NCBI GenBank assembly: GCA_964475595.1
Contig: CAYYXG010000012.1
Span: 22,526-86,525, forward strand
DNA length: 64,000 bases
Direction of reading: 5' to 3'
DNA from: RGEC01 sp964475595
GTDB lineage: Bacteria > Bacteroidota > Bacteroidia > NS11-12g > UBA955
Positions 1-8,686 of this stretch are shown one piece after another; within the stretch, counting starts at the first letter, position 1, and the number at the start of each line of letters is the position of its first letter. Below the pieces are notes generated by a model. The model searched no databases. It had not been told where the DNA came from and saw only the letters and a list, made by a program, of their open reading frames with translations. A program made the position numbers and the translations under genes.

Positions 1-3000
1 CAAACCCAGGGTGGCTAGTGTTTCCTTAAAAATCAAAATAGAGTCGGGCTTAAGGGCTGCAAACCGCATTTTCCCTGATTTTATTTCGGTACGGGTAACC
101 TTGTGAAAAATTTTGAAATCTAGGTCGATGCTGTCTCTAAAATTCACCTTGCTAATGTTCTTAAATGGCAATACGACCCTCAACGTATCGCCTTCATACA
201 GCGTATCATTATAAAATCTGTAACCCACCACCGGATCAGGATACAGGGTTCCTTCGGGAACGGGTGAATGGGTAACGCGCCAGTGGAGCAGATTGGGAGC
301 TGTATTGCCTGCCAAATCTGTAAACTGTCCTTTTAAATAGATATACCTGAATTTCTGGGTGTTTACTGAAGAAAAATCATGTTGGGTAAGTACCGAATCG
401 GACAGCAGCAGTGGTTGTTCTTGCCCACCTGTATCCACACCATACACAGATATGTCAAACTTATCACTTTCTACCTTGGGTATTTGGGTGAGTAAGGGCC
501 TTGAATATAAAGTCCCGAAACGATCCACAGGCCCGATGAGTTCACTCTTCAAAAAGCCAGTATTGGCATCTCCCAACATATCTGCTTCCAAGCCCACGTA
601 GGCAGAAACAGACCCAAAAGTATGCTTCTCCTGCGCGGTTCCGGGCTTACCACCTTTTTTACCCAGGCACACCCACATGGCGTCTGCAGTGCGATATTGG
701 GCACTGTCAAAGATATTACTGCCAATGTCATTGAGTGCCTGCAACACTTCGGGCTTCCAAGTATTGGCAAAATTTTGCCTGCGGCTAAAAATGGTTACGT
801 AGTTGCTGTCGGGAAGCGCATTGATGAAATTGATGAATTTGTCTTGCTCACTCTCAATATTCATTTGAAAAGCATAATAAAGCTGCTCATCAATATTGTG
901 TCCAAATGTACTCCAAAGCGCACCGGGCCAGCAATCGGGCCATACTTTGGAGGGATCAACCGCTTCTCGCAACAACTTTTTCCCATTCCAGGGTATGGCT
1001 ACAAGGCCTTCTTTACAAACACCCCAGTTCATATCCTGACCTCCAAATCCCCCCTCCTTAACGCCCTTATTAGGGTGATACATATACTGACAGTCAATGT
1101 AAATCTTTTTAAGTACCTTCTTAAATTTCAAACTTTTGGAAGCCGAATCAACAGTCATATTAGAAAGTACATTTTTTGAAACCGGATCAACATATTGCCA
1201 GTGCACATTTTGCATCCAGCCATCCTGATGACCTTTGATGTAGGTAAAAGAACCGGTCTGCCATCCGCCACCCTCATTAACCGAAGCGCTGATTCGGGCT
1301 CGCCAGTAATACGGCAAGGTATCTTTCAACAAAGGCAATTTCACAGACCACTGCGCCATAATTGCCCGATTCAGCGGTTTTCCCTGTTTCTCAAGTGAAA
1401 TCAGCAAAGGGCTATTAAATCTTGGTGTGGTGTCAAGTTCAAAATAATAATCTTCATTTTGCTTAAAAACATCTCCCGCCTGTGCCACCAAAATGGCAGT
1501 ATCCCTTCCCCAAATGGCAAAATTTTTCGGCGAAACCAGGTTAACCCCATTGCCCGGTATATAACGTTTTAGGGTAGCTGAATTATTCAGGTAGGTGTAT
1601 TCTTCAGGTGTTTTTTCAGAATTCACAATAATGTTAAAAAAGTTCTCCCCTTTCACCTGAACATCTTTTGATGCCACGCGGATAAACAACGTATCTTCAA
1701 ATCCACGCTGCAACGCACGGGCACTGTAGTTTCTCTTGGTTACACCATCAGGATATATCCATTGAAGATTGACTGAGAAACTATCTTTAATACCCCTCCC
1801 ATAATTGCGCAATACCACTCCCACATCAAAACTATCCATCAACGCAAACGCATTCTCAGGTTTTAGAAAAATACTTTGACTGTTTACGCTCAAATCGGGC
1901 AGCTGTGGGGTATAAACCGCTACCGCCGGATCTCCCTGCAAAAACAATTGCCTGGCGTGTATTTTATTCAACGATGATGAAGGATTTTGCCACCGCGATA
2001 ACATGGTTTTCAGCACTCCGCCCAAGGTTTTGTTTGGGGTAGAATCAAAATAAATTTCGTAAAAATAGCGCATCTGTGAACTGATGGTGTACAGTTCACT
2101 CAGCGAAACCTGGCCCATAAAAGCAATTGCACCCTTCTTTTCACCACGAAAAACCCGCTCTCCCAAACCTTTTTGTGTGGTGGGCAATGCCGGATTGCCT
2201 ACCTGACAGCCGTTGAAATAACAAATGGGATACTTACCCTCATTCAGGTATTTTTCGGGTGTGCCCATGTCAATATCAGTAACGGAAAGACTTCCATGTC
2301 CCAGGAATGAAATCAAACTGGTACCATTATTAATCCTGCTTACAATTTTGTCTTTAAAATTGGGATCTACAATCCCCACCGAGGATTTGGAAAACTGAGT
2401 TACAACACCGGCAAAAGGATCGCCTTCGGGATAAACCCTCAGTCCATCCACAATATTTTTAATGATGTTGGTTTCATTGGCATTAGAACCACCACTCAAG
2501 TGAAGAATCTGTTTTTGCCATTCCTGATAATTATTTTCCGGCCGAATATACCCTTTGAGTTTATCCAGATAAATACTGATATCTTTAGCACTATCAGCCG
2601 GAATGCGCCCGGTGGCAATGGCCGGCTCCATGGGCTTGGCATTCCCAAGGCCTGAGGTGAACATCCAGTCACTTACGGGATGACCAATGGTAGGTACATG
2701 GTTAAATTTCTGCAGTGGGCGTAACTGATTCAGACCACTGCCCCGATTGTAGGCATTATCATAACCACGCCCTAACAACAGCAAAAACTTGGGCTGTGAA
2801 GAAGGACTGCTCTTTTCAATCAAAAACTTGCAGTAATTTCGTATAGCCAGGGGATGCGGTAATCCGTAGCTGAAGTAATCATAAAGGTTTTGAACCAAAT
2901 TAAGCTGAACGCTGTACCGGTTCTCTCGCAGGGCTTTGTAGTCATTTAGCTCTCCCTTTGGACTTACCAGTGAACGACTGGAAACCATCAAAAACTCGCA

Positions 3001-4269
3001 ATTCCCTACGTGAAAATTATAATTGATCTGTGAGACCGTATCCATTCTGGAGAATGGCAACATCTCCACACGGCTTTCGTCAATCAGTGAGATACGCCCC
3101 CGTTGAGGCATGGGCGGCACAACCACACTCAGGTCACGGCTGACAGCATCCACAGTCCCCGTGTAACGCAAATGGTTGATTTCATCATAAAAAACCGGTG
3201 CATTCTGATTGTTTTTCCCGAATTGGGTCCAAACCTCCTGATGGGCTGCAAAAGCGGTATCCTCGTAGAAGAAGTATCGGGAGGAATCTTTGAGGTTGTT
3301 TTTCCGAGGGTAGTCCAAAATGGTATGAGAATGCCCATACATACTGCTTTTGGCCCCATTGATTAACTGCGGATTGAAAAGCAGAAAAGATTGATCCTGC
3401 CCCATATCTGACGAATTGATGTTAATCCGCTGCGTTATAGGCCTTACCCCTAAAAAGGTGGTATCCGAGAGCAGCTTTTTACCATTGCCATCTGCACTGA
3501 TTTGCATGGTGAACCGGTTATTGGGAATCATACTGCCCGCAGGAGGCGGGGTATGGGCGGTTAGACCGGATTCCAGCATGGGCATTGGACCCAAAGGACT
3601 CAGATCGGGGTGTTTTAATATCACTGAATACTGGCTTGGTGCCCAGAAATAATCGCCCACAAATCCCTCCCCGGCCATATATTCACTGTAAAAGACGGCA
3701 TGACTTCCCAAAGCCATATAATCTCCTTCACAATAGTTCACATCAGGCGCATACACAAATCGGCTGATATGGTAATTGCGAGAAGGCATGGCAGAAACAC
3801 CGCTGAATGATTTGTACCTGAGATTACTGCGACCCGGCCTAAGGGTAAAAAAATACACATTGGTGTCAGACATCATATTTTTGATCTGATGCCGCTGATG
3901 TTCGGGCTTATCATACAAACCCTGGTCGATTTCCCCGCTGGCAGGATGTCCCACAAATTCTATGTAATCGAATGCATCCAGCCGATTATTGGCATTCTGA
4001 TCATAGATATACACCGGAATTTGTTTGCCCATGTTGTACATGGCAAAGTCAGAGATGGGAATATTATTGAGAAACAAGCCCCTTGACGTAAACCAAGGCT
4101 CTATGGAAAAATAGCCCAGCCGGTAAACATCGTCCTTCCAGATTTTGATTTTACCGTGAAACTGTGTCCAATCTATCCACTCATTGCCGTAGGTTTGCGA
4201 GAAACAATTCGGTAAACCGGAAAGAGCCAAGAAAATTAGAAGGGCACACTTTCTGAACCGAAATTTCAT
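1..4269 (-). CDS. Gingipain-family C25 peptidase, PorU/PorU2-like (partial, C-terminus beyond the window)
   Basis: This reading frame is open from the ATG at 4269 to the window edge, 1423 codons without a stop. It begins with a signal peptide (residues 1-25, ending CFSQ), followed by an early motif NEWIDW that is typical of long type IX secretion-associated C25 proteins. The C25 catalytic pair is visible: His658 in FLGHGSLS and Cys688 in YFNGCQVGN, 30 residues apart, as in gingipains and PorU. PorU is the outer-membrane sortase that removes C-terminal signals from type IX cargo. Classical PorU is about 1150 residues, so this protein, already above 1420, fits the longer PorU2-like group better; its substrate is unknown. 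It diverges from the RsmI-like gene with only 11 bp between the start codons. C25 membership is firm; the sortase role is inferred. Confidence 0.85.
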   Translation of the reverse strand, partial: MKFRFRKCALLIFLALSGLPNCFSQTYGNEWIDWTQFHGKIKIWKDDVYRLGYFSIEPWFTSRGLFLNNIPISDFAMYNMGKQIPVYIYDQNANNRLDAFDYIEFVGHPASGEIDQGLYDKPEHQRHQIKNMMSDTNVYFFTLRPGRSNLRYKSFSGVSAMPSRNYHISRFVYAPDVNYCEGDYMALGSHAVFYSEYMAGEGFVGDYFWAPSQYSVILKHPDLSPLGPMPMLESGLTAHTPPPAGSMIPNNRFTMQISADGNGKKLLSDTTFLGVRPITQRININSSDMGQDQSFLLFNPQLINGAKSSMYGHSHTILDYPRKNNLKDSSRYFFYEDTAFAAHQEVWTQFGKNNQNAPVFYDEINHLRYTGTVDAVSRDLSVVVPPMPQRGRISLIDESRVEMLPFSRMDTVSQINYNFHVGNCEFLMVSSRSLVSPKGELNDYKALRENRYSVQLNLVQNLYDYFSYGLPHPLAIRNYCKFLIEKSSPSSQPKFLLLLGRGYDNAYNRGSGLNQLRPLQKFNHVPTIGHPVSDWMFTSGLGNAKPMEPAIATGRIPADSAKDISIYLDKLKGYIRPENNYQEWQKQILHLSGGSNANETNIIKNIVDGLRVYPEGDPFAGVVTQFSKSSVGIVDPNFKDKIVSRINNGTSLISFLGHGSLSVTDIDMGTPEKYLNEGKYPICYFNGCQVGNPALPTTQKGLGERVFRGEKKGAIAFMGQVSLSELYTISSQMRYFYEIYFDSTPNKTLGGVLKTMLSRWQNPSSSLNKIHARQLFLQGDPAVAVYTPQLPDLSVNSQSIFLKPENAFALMDSFDVGVVLRNYGRGIKDSFSVNLQWIYPDGVTKRNYSARALQRGFEDTLFIRVASKDVQVKGENFFNIIVNSEKTPEEYTYLNNSATLKRYIPGNGVNLVSPKNFAIWGRDTAILVAQAGDVFKQNEDYYFELDTTPRFNSPLLISLEKQGKPLNRAIMAQWSVKLPLLKDTLPYYWRARISASVNEGGGWQTGSFTYIKGHQDGWMQNVHWQYVDPVSKNVLSNMTVDSASKSLKFKKVLKKIYIDCQYMYHPNKGVKEGGFGGQDMNWGVCKEGLVAIPWNGKKLLREAVDPSKVWPDCWPGALWSTFGHNIDEQLYYAFQMNIESEQDKFINFINALPDSNYVTIFSRRQNFANTWKPEVLQALNDIGSNIFDSAQYRTADAMWVCLGKKGGKPGTAQEKHTFGSVSAYVGLEADMLGDANTGFLKSELIGPVDRFGTLYSRPLLTQIPKVESDKFDISVYGVDTGGQEQPLLLSDSVLTQHDFSSVNTQKFRYIYLKGQFTDLAGNTAPNLLHWRVTHSPVPEGTLYPDPVVGYRFYNDTLYEGDTLRVVLPFKNISKVNFRDSIDLDFKIFHKVTRTEIKSGKMRFAALKPDSILIFKETLATLGL

Positions 4270-4273
4270 ACTA

Positions 4274-4281
4274 CAAAATTA
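4274..4281 (-). promoter_or_regulatory. -7 promoter box of the C25 peptidase gene
   Basis: TAATTTTG on the minus strand matches the Bacteroidota consensus TAnnTTTG and ends 4 nt before the ATG at 4269, which predicts a leaderless or near-leaderless transcript. The box reaches the first base of the divergent start codon at 4281. No -33 TTG was found. Confidence 0.6.
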
Positions 4282-5012
4282 TGGAAAATATTCCAATTAA
4301 AAGTCAAAAAAAAGCCACTTTGGTCATGATGCCTATGCCATTGGGCAGCCTGTCTACCGACAGCATGTTTCACCGTGAATTCGAATCCCAAATTACCGGA
4401 ATAAATTGCTGGATTGTTGAAAATGCGCGCACCTTCAGGCGCTTTGTTTCATCACTGAAACTTTCCATCGACATTGAACAACTTAACATTTTCGAATTAT
4501 ACAGGGATTATGATAAGATTGCCCTGATACATTTTTTAGATGAGCACATACGAACAGGCGACATTGGCGTTGCGAGTGAAGCAGGGGTGCCCGGCATGGC
4601 AGATCCCGGGGCTGAGATTGCTGCCTGGGCCCATGCACATAATATACCGGTCATCTCAGTTACCGGCCCGTCCAGCTTGCTGCTGGCGCTTAGTGGTAGC
4701 GGACTCAACGGACAACAATTCAGCTTCCACGGATATGCACCGGTTAAGGAAGAAGAACTGCGAACTTTTGTAGGGAAATTGGGGAAAGATTGCGAAAAAA
4801 CCGGCTACACACAGGCGCTGATAGAGGCACCCTACCGATCAGACCGGTTACTGATACATTTGTTGGGCATCCTGAATGATTCCTTAAAAATATGCATTGC
4901 CTGCAATCTGCATGAAACTGACGGATTTATCAAAACACAGACCGTAGCTGCATGGAAAGCATCCAAAGTCACATTAGGGAAAAAACCCTGCATTTTCTTG
5001 GTTGGGAGATAG
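4281..5012 (+). CDS. RsmI-like SAM-dependent methyltransferase (tetrapyrrole methylase fold)
   Basis: This 243-residue protein belongs to the tetrapyrrole-methylase fold that includes RsmI, which 2'-O-methylates C1402 of 16S rRNA. The visible signatures are EAGVPGMADPG near residue 100 and the loop VTGPSSLLLALSGSGL near residue 130, both matching RsmI (AGTPGISDPG and PGPCALITALSASGL). It is about 40 residues shorter than E. coli RsmI and lacks its C-terminal extension, as do the short SAM-methylases common in Bacteroidota. The N-terminal part also differs from canonical RsmI, so a true second RsmI-type enzyme elsewhere in the genome is possible. Its promoter must lie inside the divergent peptidase gene. 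Confidence 0.8.
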   Translation: MENIPIKSQKKATLVMMPMPLGSLSTDSMFHREFESQITGINCWIVENARTFRRFVSSLKLSIDIEQLNIFELYRDYDKIALIHFLDEHIRTGDIGVASEAGVPGMADPGAEIAAWAHAHNIPVISVTGPSSLLLALSGSGLNGQQFSFHGYAPVKEEELRTFVGKLGKDCEKTGYTQALIEAPYRSDRLLIHLLGILNDSLKICIACNLHETDGFIKTQTVAAWKASKVTLGKKPCIFLVGR

Positions 5013-5036
5013 CGTTATATAATTCCGAAATCATTG

Positions 5037-5044
5037 TACCTTTG
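5037..5044 (+). promoter_or_regulatory. -7 promoter box of the oxoamine synthase gene
   Basis: TACCTTTG matches TAnnTTTG and ends 23 nt before the ATG at 5068. No TTG is found at the usual -33 spacing. Confidence 0.6.
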
Positions 5045-5067
5045 TTGCGAAAAACCTATATCATTTC

Positions 5068-6321
5068 ATGGTAAACGATATCTTTAAAAAAGTAGTAAAC
5101 CGCATGGGCCCTTTGGGCGAGCATGCTGACGACGCTCACGGTTACTTTACATTCCCAAAACTAGAAGGTCCTATTGGCCCCAGGATGATGTTTAATGGAA
5201 AAATGAAGCTGAACTGGAGTTTAAACAACTATCTTGGACTTGCCAATCATCCTGAAGTAATGAAGGCCGATGCCGATGCCGCGGCACAATTTGGCATGGC
5301 TTACCCCATGGGTGCCCGCATGATGAGCGGTAACAGCAATTACCATGAACAATTGGAAAAAGACCTGGCCGATTTTATTGGTAAACCCGATGTGATTCTT
5401 TTGAACTATGGCTATCAGGGAGTAGTTTCGGCCATTGATGCCCTGGTAGATCGCCACGATATAATTGTATATGATGCCGAATCTCATGCCTGTATTATCG
5501 ATGGCATGCGCCTGCATATTGGCAAGCGTTTTATGTATCAGCACAACAATATTGAAAGTCTGGAAAAACAGCTGAACCATGCTACCAAGCTGGCCGAGAA
5601 AACCGGTGGGGGTATCATGGTAATAACCGAAGGAGTTTTTGGCATGAGCGGCTCCCAGGGAAAACTGAAAGAAATAGTTGCGCTCAAAGAAAAATTCAAC
5701 TTCCGCTTGTTTGTGGACGATGCACACGGTTTTGGCACCATGGGTAAAACCGGCGCCGGAACCGGAGAAGAGCAAAACTGCATGGACGGGATTGATGTGT
5801 ATTTCAGCACATTCGCTAAAAGTATGGCAGGCATTGGTGCATTTATTGGTGCCGATGCACAAATCATTAAGTATTTGCGCTACAACATGCGTAGTCAGAT
5901 TTATGCCAAGGCTTTGCCTATGCCCATGACTATTGGTTCTATCAAGCGGCTTGAACTCATTCGCACACGCCCTGAATTGAAAGACAATCTCTGGAAAATT
6001 GTTAATGCACTCCAAGGTGGACTGCGTGAAGCCGGCTTCAACATTGGTATAACCACCACCCCTGTTACGCCTGTCCTACTCAATGGAACTATCCCCGAAG
6101 CCACCCACATGACTTTTGATTTGCGTGAGAATTTTGATATTTTCTGCAGCATCGTGGTTTATCCGGTGGTTCCCAAAGGCGTGATTATGCTTCGTCTTAT
6201 CCCCACAGCTGTCCACACCCTGGAAGATGTAGCCGAAACCATCAGCGCTTTTAAAGCCATTAAGCATAAACTGGATAGTGGAGCCTACCGTCAGGAAAAA
6301 CTGGCTACCGCAAAACCATAA
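5068..6321 (+). CDS. Alpha-oxoamine synthase (serine palmitoyltransferase / cysteate acyltransferase type)
   Basis: A 417-residue PLP enzyme of the alpha-oxoamine synthase family, which condenses an amino acid with an acyl thioester and releases CO2. Visible features are the substrate/PLP-stacking His140 (ESHACIIDG), the Asp motif VDDAHG (217-221) and the Schiff-base lysine K251 in STFAKSMAG. In Bacteroidota such enzymes make 3-ketosphinganine (serine palmitoyltransferase) or the sulfonolipid base from cysteate. The long N-terminus (about 45 residues before LNNYLGL) and the ALPMPMT segment distinguish it from the short classical SPT. Amino-acid specificity cannot be read from the sequence. 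2-amino-3-ketobutyrate CoA ligase and BioF are less likely because the acyl-CoA-handling segments differ. Confidence 0.8.
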   Translation: MVNDIFKKVVNRMGPLGEHADDAHGYFTFPKLEGPIGPRMMFNGKMKLNWSLNNYLGLANHPEVMKADADAAAQFGMAYPMGARMMSGNSNYHEQLEKDLADFIGKPDVILLNYGYQGVVSAIDALVDRHDIIVYDAESHACIIDGMRLHIGKRFMYQHNNIESLEKQLNHATKLAEKTGGGIMVITEGVFGMSGSQGKLKEIVALKEKFNFRLFVDDAHGFGTMGKTGAGTGEEQNCMDGIDVYFSTFAKSMAGIGAFIGADAQIIKYLRYNMRSQIYAKALPMPMTIGSIKRLELIRTRPELKDNLWKIVNALQGGLREAGFNIGITTTPVTPVLLNGTIPEATHMTFDLRENFDIFCSIVVYPVVPKGVIMLRLIPTAVHTLEDVAETISAFKAIKHKLDSGAYRQEKLATAKP

Positions 6322-6329
6322 TTAACGCC

Positions 6330-7160
6330 ATGCGTAATAAAAGCCCCGGCCTGTGGGTGTCTCTAACCAGGAGCGAATATGCCGGGGCTTTTTTTATGCT
6401 AATCATCGCCGTTGTCCTGGCCTTATTACCATCCTTGCTGGGCTCCAACAAACAGAATTCTATTGTATATCTAACAGATAGCATACAGCGAGCTACCCTC
6501 ATTTCAAAACACATAGCAGCAACAGATTCATTTTTTAAAAAGAAAAGATCTAGACTTACCCCGTGGAAAGGTTTGAAACAGCAAGACCTGGAAAACTTGG
6601 GATTATCTGCAGAGGAAGCAAACCGGGTATATCAAAAACTGAGATTGGGTTATCAATACTCATCACTCTCTGAACTCAGCAAAGAGACAGGCATAGACAC
6701 TACCGTTCTGAAAAACGCCATCTCCAAACCAGCTTTTCGCAGCAACAAATCCAGAACAAGTAGCATGGTTGAATTGAACAGCTGCGACACTTCTGACCTA
6801 ATTGCCATGCCGGGTATTGGTAGCAAAACTGCTGCCCGAATTATCCGATTCCGCGATGCCCTAGGCGGGTTCTACCAAAAAGAACAAATCCTGGAAACGC
6901 GATATACAGATACTACAGTATTGGAAAAACTGCTACCCTCTTTCCAGATAAATAACGCATTACTGCGTAAAATCCCTATACAGTCAGCAGGCCTTGAACT
7001 GCTGAAAAAACATCCATACTTGAGCGAAAAACAGGCTCGGGTAATCATTGCATTTCGCAATCAACATGGCAGATTAACGGAACAGCATCTCAAAGAAATC
7101 AGAATCATTTCAGACACCGACCTAAAAAGACTAATGCCTTATCTGGATTTTAACGAATAA
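6330..7160 (+). CDS. ComEA-like helix-hairpin-helix membrane protein
   Basis: 276 residues. An N-terminal cytoplasmic stretch (LTRSEYAGAF) leads into one membrane helix at about residues 20-38, followed by repeated helix-hairpin-helix motifs: LIAMPGIGSKTAARII near residue 155 and a second degenerate copy near 230 (LSEKQARVIIAFR). Such proteins are relatives of ComEA, the DNA receptor of competence; in Bacteroidota they are widespread and mostly uncharacterised. The start at 6330 is preferred because SLTRSEYAGAFFMLII resembles the usual N-terminus of these proteins; an alternative ATG at 6396 would delete it. The gene starts 8 nt after the oxoamine synthase. A terminator-like inverted repeat lies inside its first 22 codons (6339-6395). 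Confidence 0.75.
   Translation: MRNKSPGLWVSLTRSEYAGAFFMLIIAVVLALLPSLLGSNKQNSIVYLTDSIQRATLISKHIAATDSFFKKKRSRLTPWKGLKQQDLENLGLSAEEANRVYQKLRLGYQYSSLSELSKETGIDTTVLKNAISKPAFRSNKSRTSSMVELNSCDTSDLIAMPGIGSKTAARIIRFRDALGGFYQKEQILETRYTDTTVLEKLLPSFQINNALLRKIPIQSAGLELLKKHPYLSEKQARVIIAFRNQHGRLTEQHLKEIRIISDTDLKRLMPYLDFNE
6339..6395 (+). terminator. Terminator-like inverted repeat inside the start of the HhH gene
   Basis: AAAAGCCCCGGC (6339-6350) pairs perfectly with GCCGGGGCTTTT (6381-6392) and is followed by a run of seven T (6389-6395). The 30-nt loop is long. It could end the oxoamine synthase transcript or act as an attenuator of the gene in which it is embedded. Confidence 0.5.
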
Positions 7161-7216
7161 TCCATTTTGTTTACCCAATTGTGATGTTTAGTACACATAC
7201 ATATAACATTGATACC

Positions 7217-7224
7217 TAATTTTG
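7217..7224 (+). promoter_or_regulatory. -7 promoter box of the acyl-CoA dehydrogenase gene
   Basis: TAATTTTG matches TAnnTTTG and ends 9 nt before the ATG at 7234. It contains the in-frame TTG at 7222, which rules that codon out as the start. Confidence 0.6.
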
Positions 7225-7233
7225 CATAAATTT

Positions 7234-8376
7234 ATGAATTTTACAACAGACGAGAATGTGACAATGATCAGGCAAACTGTAAGGGATTTTGCCGAAAAAA
7301 ATATCAAACCCCATTTTATGGAATGGGATGAAAGTCAGGAATTTCCTGTGCATATTTTCAAAGCGTTAGGTGAACTCGGTCTGATGGGTGTTTTGGTACC
7401 CGAAGAATATGGCGGATCAGGACTTGGTTATCATGAGTATGTGGCTGCCATTGAAGAATTGGCCAAGGTTTGTGGTAGTATCGGGTTGAGCATGGCGGCC
7501 CATAATAGTTTGTGTACCGGCCATATTTTGATGTTTGGGAATGAGGAACAGAAAAAGAACTGGCTGCCAAAACTGGCAACCGGAGAATGGATAGGGGCCT
7601 GGGGCCTTACAGAGGCCAATACCGGCTCAGATGCCTTGAGAATGCAGTGTGTGGCAAAAAAAGACGGCAATGATTGGATACTGAATGGCACCAAAAACTG
7701 GATAACCCATGGTATTACGGGGAATGTGGCCGTGGTCTTGGCCCGCACCGGAGATTTGCTGGACAGCCATGGCATAACTGCATTCGTGGTGGAACGCGGC
7801 ACTCCGGGTTTCAGGGGCGGTAAAAAGGAAAATAAGCTGGGGATGCGTGCCAGTGAAACAGCCGAGCTCATATTTGAAGATTGCCGCATACCCGACGCCA
7901 ACCGTCTGGGCAATATTGGGGATGGCTTCATTCAGGCCATGAAAATTTTGGACGGAGGTAGAATTTCCATCGCTGCATTATCATTAGGCATTGCCAAAGG
8001 TGCCTACGAAGCCAGCGTTAAATACAGTAAAGAGCGTCAGCAATTTGGTCAACCCATCGCCAATTTTCAGGCCATTGGCTTCAAACTGGCTGACATGGCT
8101 ACCCGGATAGAAGCAGCAGAATTGCTTACACACCAGGCCGCCAGTCTCAAAAACCAGGGAAAAAGCATCAATAAAGAGAGCGCCATGGCCAAGTATTATG
8201 CCAGCGAAGTCAGCGTTTTTTGCAGCAATGAAGCCGTTCAAATTTTTGGCGGATACGGCTATACCAAAGATTTTCCTGTAGAAAAATTCTATCGCGACTG
8301 TAAATTATGCACCATTGGTGAGGGCACCAGCGAGATTCAAAAACTCGTTATCAGCAGAGCAGTTTTGAAGTCGTAA
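7234..8376 (+). CDS. Acyl-CoA dehydrogenase
   Basis: A 380-residue FAD-dependent acyl-CoA dehydrogenase of the short/medium-chain type, catalysing the first oxidation of beta-oxidation or of branched-chain acyl-CoA catabolism. Visible features are the flavin/substrate loops AWGLTEANTGSD and WITHGITG, the RQQFGQPI helix, FGGYGYTKDFPVEK, and the catalytic base Glu in IGEGTSEIQ at the position used by SCAD and MCAD. The ATG at 7234 is chosen because the upstream in-frame TTG (7222) lies inside the promoter box. It is monocistronic, with no electron-transfer flavoprotein genes beside it. Acyl-chain specificity is not assignable. Confidence 0.9.
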   Translation: MNFTTDENVTMIRQTVRDFAEKNIKPHFMEWDESQEFPVHIFKALGELGLMGVLVPEEYGGSGLGYHEYVAAIEELAKVCGSIGLSMAAHNSLCTGHILMFGNEEQKKNWLPKLATGEWIGAWGLTEANTGSDALRMQCVAKKDGNDWILNGTKNWITHGITGNVAVVLARTGDLLDSHGITAFVVERGTPGFRGGKKENKLGMRASETAELIFEDCRIPDANRLGNIGDGFIQAMKILDGGRISIAALSLGIAKGAYEASVKYSKERQQFGQPIANFQAIGFKLADMATRIEAAELLTHQAASLKNQGKSINKESAMAKYYASEVSVFCSNEAVQIFGGYGYTKDFPVEKFYRDCKLCTIGEGTSEIQKLVISRAVLKS

Positions 8377-8381
8377 TTATT

Positions 8382-8411
8382 TTGAAATTTGAATAATTTT
8401 TTTTATATTTG
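8382..8411 (+). promoter_or_regulatory. rpsU promoter (-33 TTG, N19, -7 TATATTTG)
   Basis: TTG at 8382-8384 and TATATTTG at 8404-8411 are separated by 19 nt, a full Bacteroidota promoter. The leader to the ATG at 8445 is about 28 nt. Confidence 0.7.
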
Positions 8412-8444
8412 CACTCCCAAAAAAGAAAGTAGGTAGGAAAAAAC

Positions 8445-8642
8445 ATGATACTTATCAACGTAAAAGAAAGCGATTCACTAGACAAAGCGCTGAAGAAATT
8501 CAAAAAGAAGTTCGAGAAAACCGGCGTAGTAAAAGAACTTCGGGCTCGTCAATCTTTTGAGAAGCCCTGCATCACCAAACGCATGCAGAAAATTCGTGCT
8601 GCGTATCGCCAGCAGATGCAGCGTCAGGAAATGGAACCTTAA
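8445..8642 (+). CDS. rpsU: 30S ribosomal protein bS21
   Basis: 65 residues, highly basic, with the typical bS21 core: an N-terminal beta segment (ILINVKESDSLDKALKKFK) followed by a basic helix with RARQSFEKPC and RMQKIRAAYR. bS21 sits on the 30S platform beside the anti-Shine-Dalgarno region, and in Bacteroidota it takes part in masking that sequence, which fits the near absence of Shine-Dalgarno sites in this window. Single gene with its own promoter and terminator. Confidence 0.93.
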   Translation: MILINVKESDSLDKALKKFKKKFEKTGVVKELRARQSFEKPCITKRMQKIRAAYRQQMQRQEMEP

Positions 8643-8660
8643 ACATTAAATTTTATAATA

Positions 8661-8686
8661 AAAAGCCGCTTATAGCGGCTTTTTTT
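8661..8686 (+). terminator. rpsU intrinsic terminator
   Basis: GCCGCTtataGCGGC stem-loop flanked by an A-run and followed by seven T. It overlaps the stop codon of the convergent asparaginase gene and could work in both directions. Confidence 0.85.

Noticed and set aside
622..1179. 185-codon frame, plus strand
   Set aside because: Antisense shadow of the long C25 peptidase gene, which has signal peptide and catalytic motifs in the other frame.
5221..6015. 264-codon frame, minus strand
   Set aside because: Antisense to the oxoamine synthase, whose motifs are complete on the plus strand.
7222..7233. TTG start for the acyl-CoA dehydrogenase
   Set aside because: The TTG is part of the TAATTTTG promoter box; the ATG at 7234 gives the normal N-terminus.
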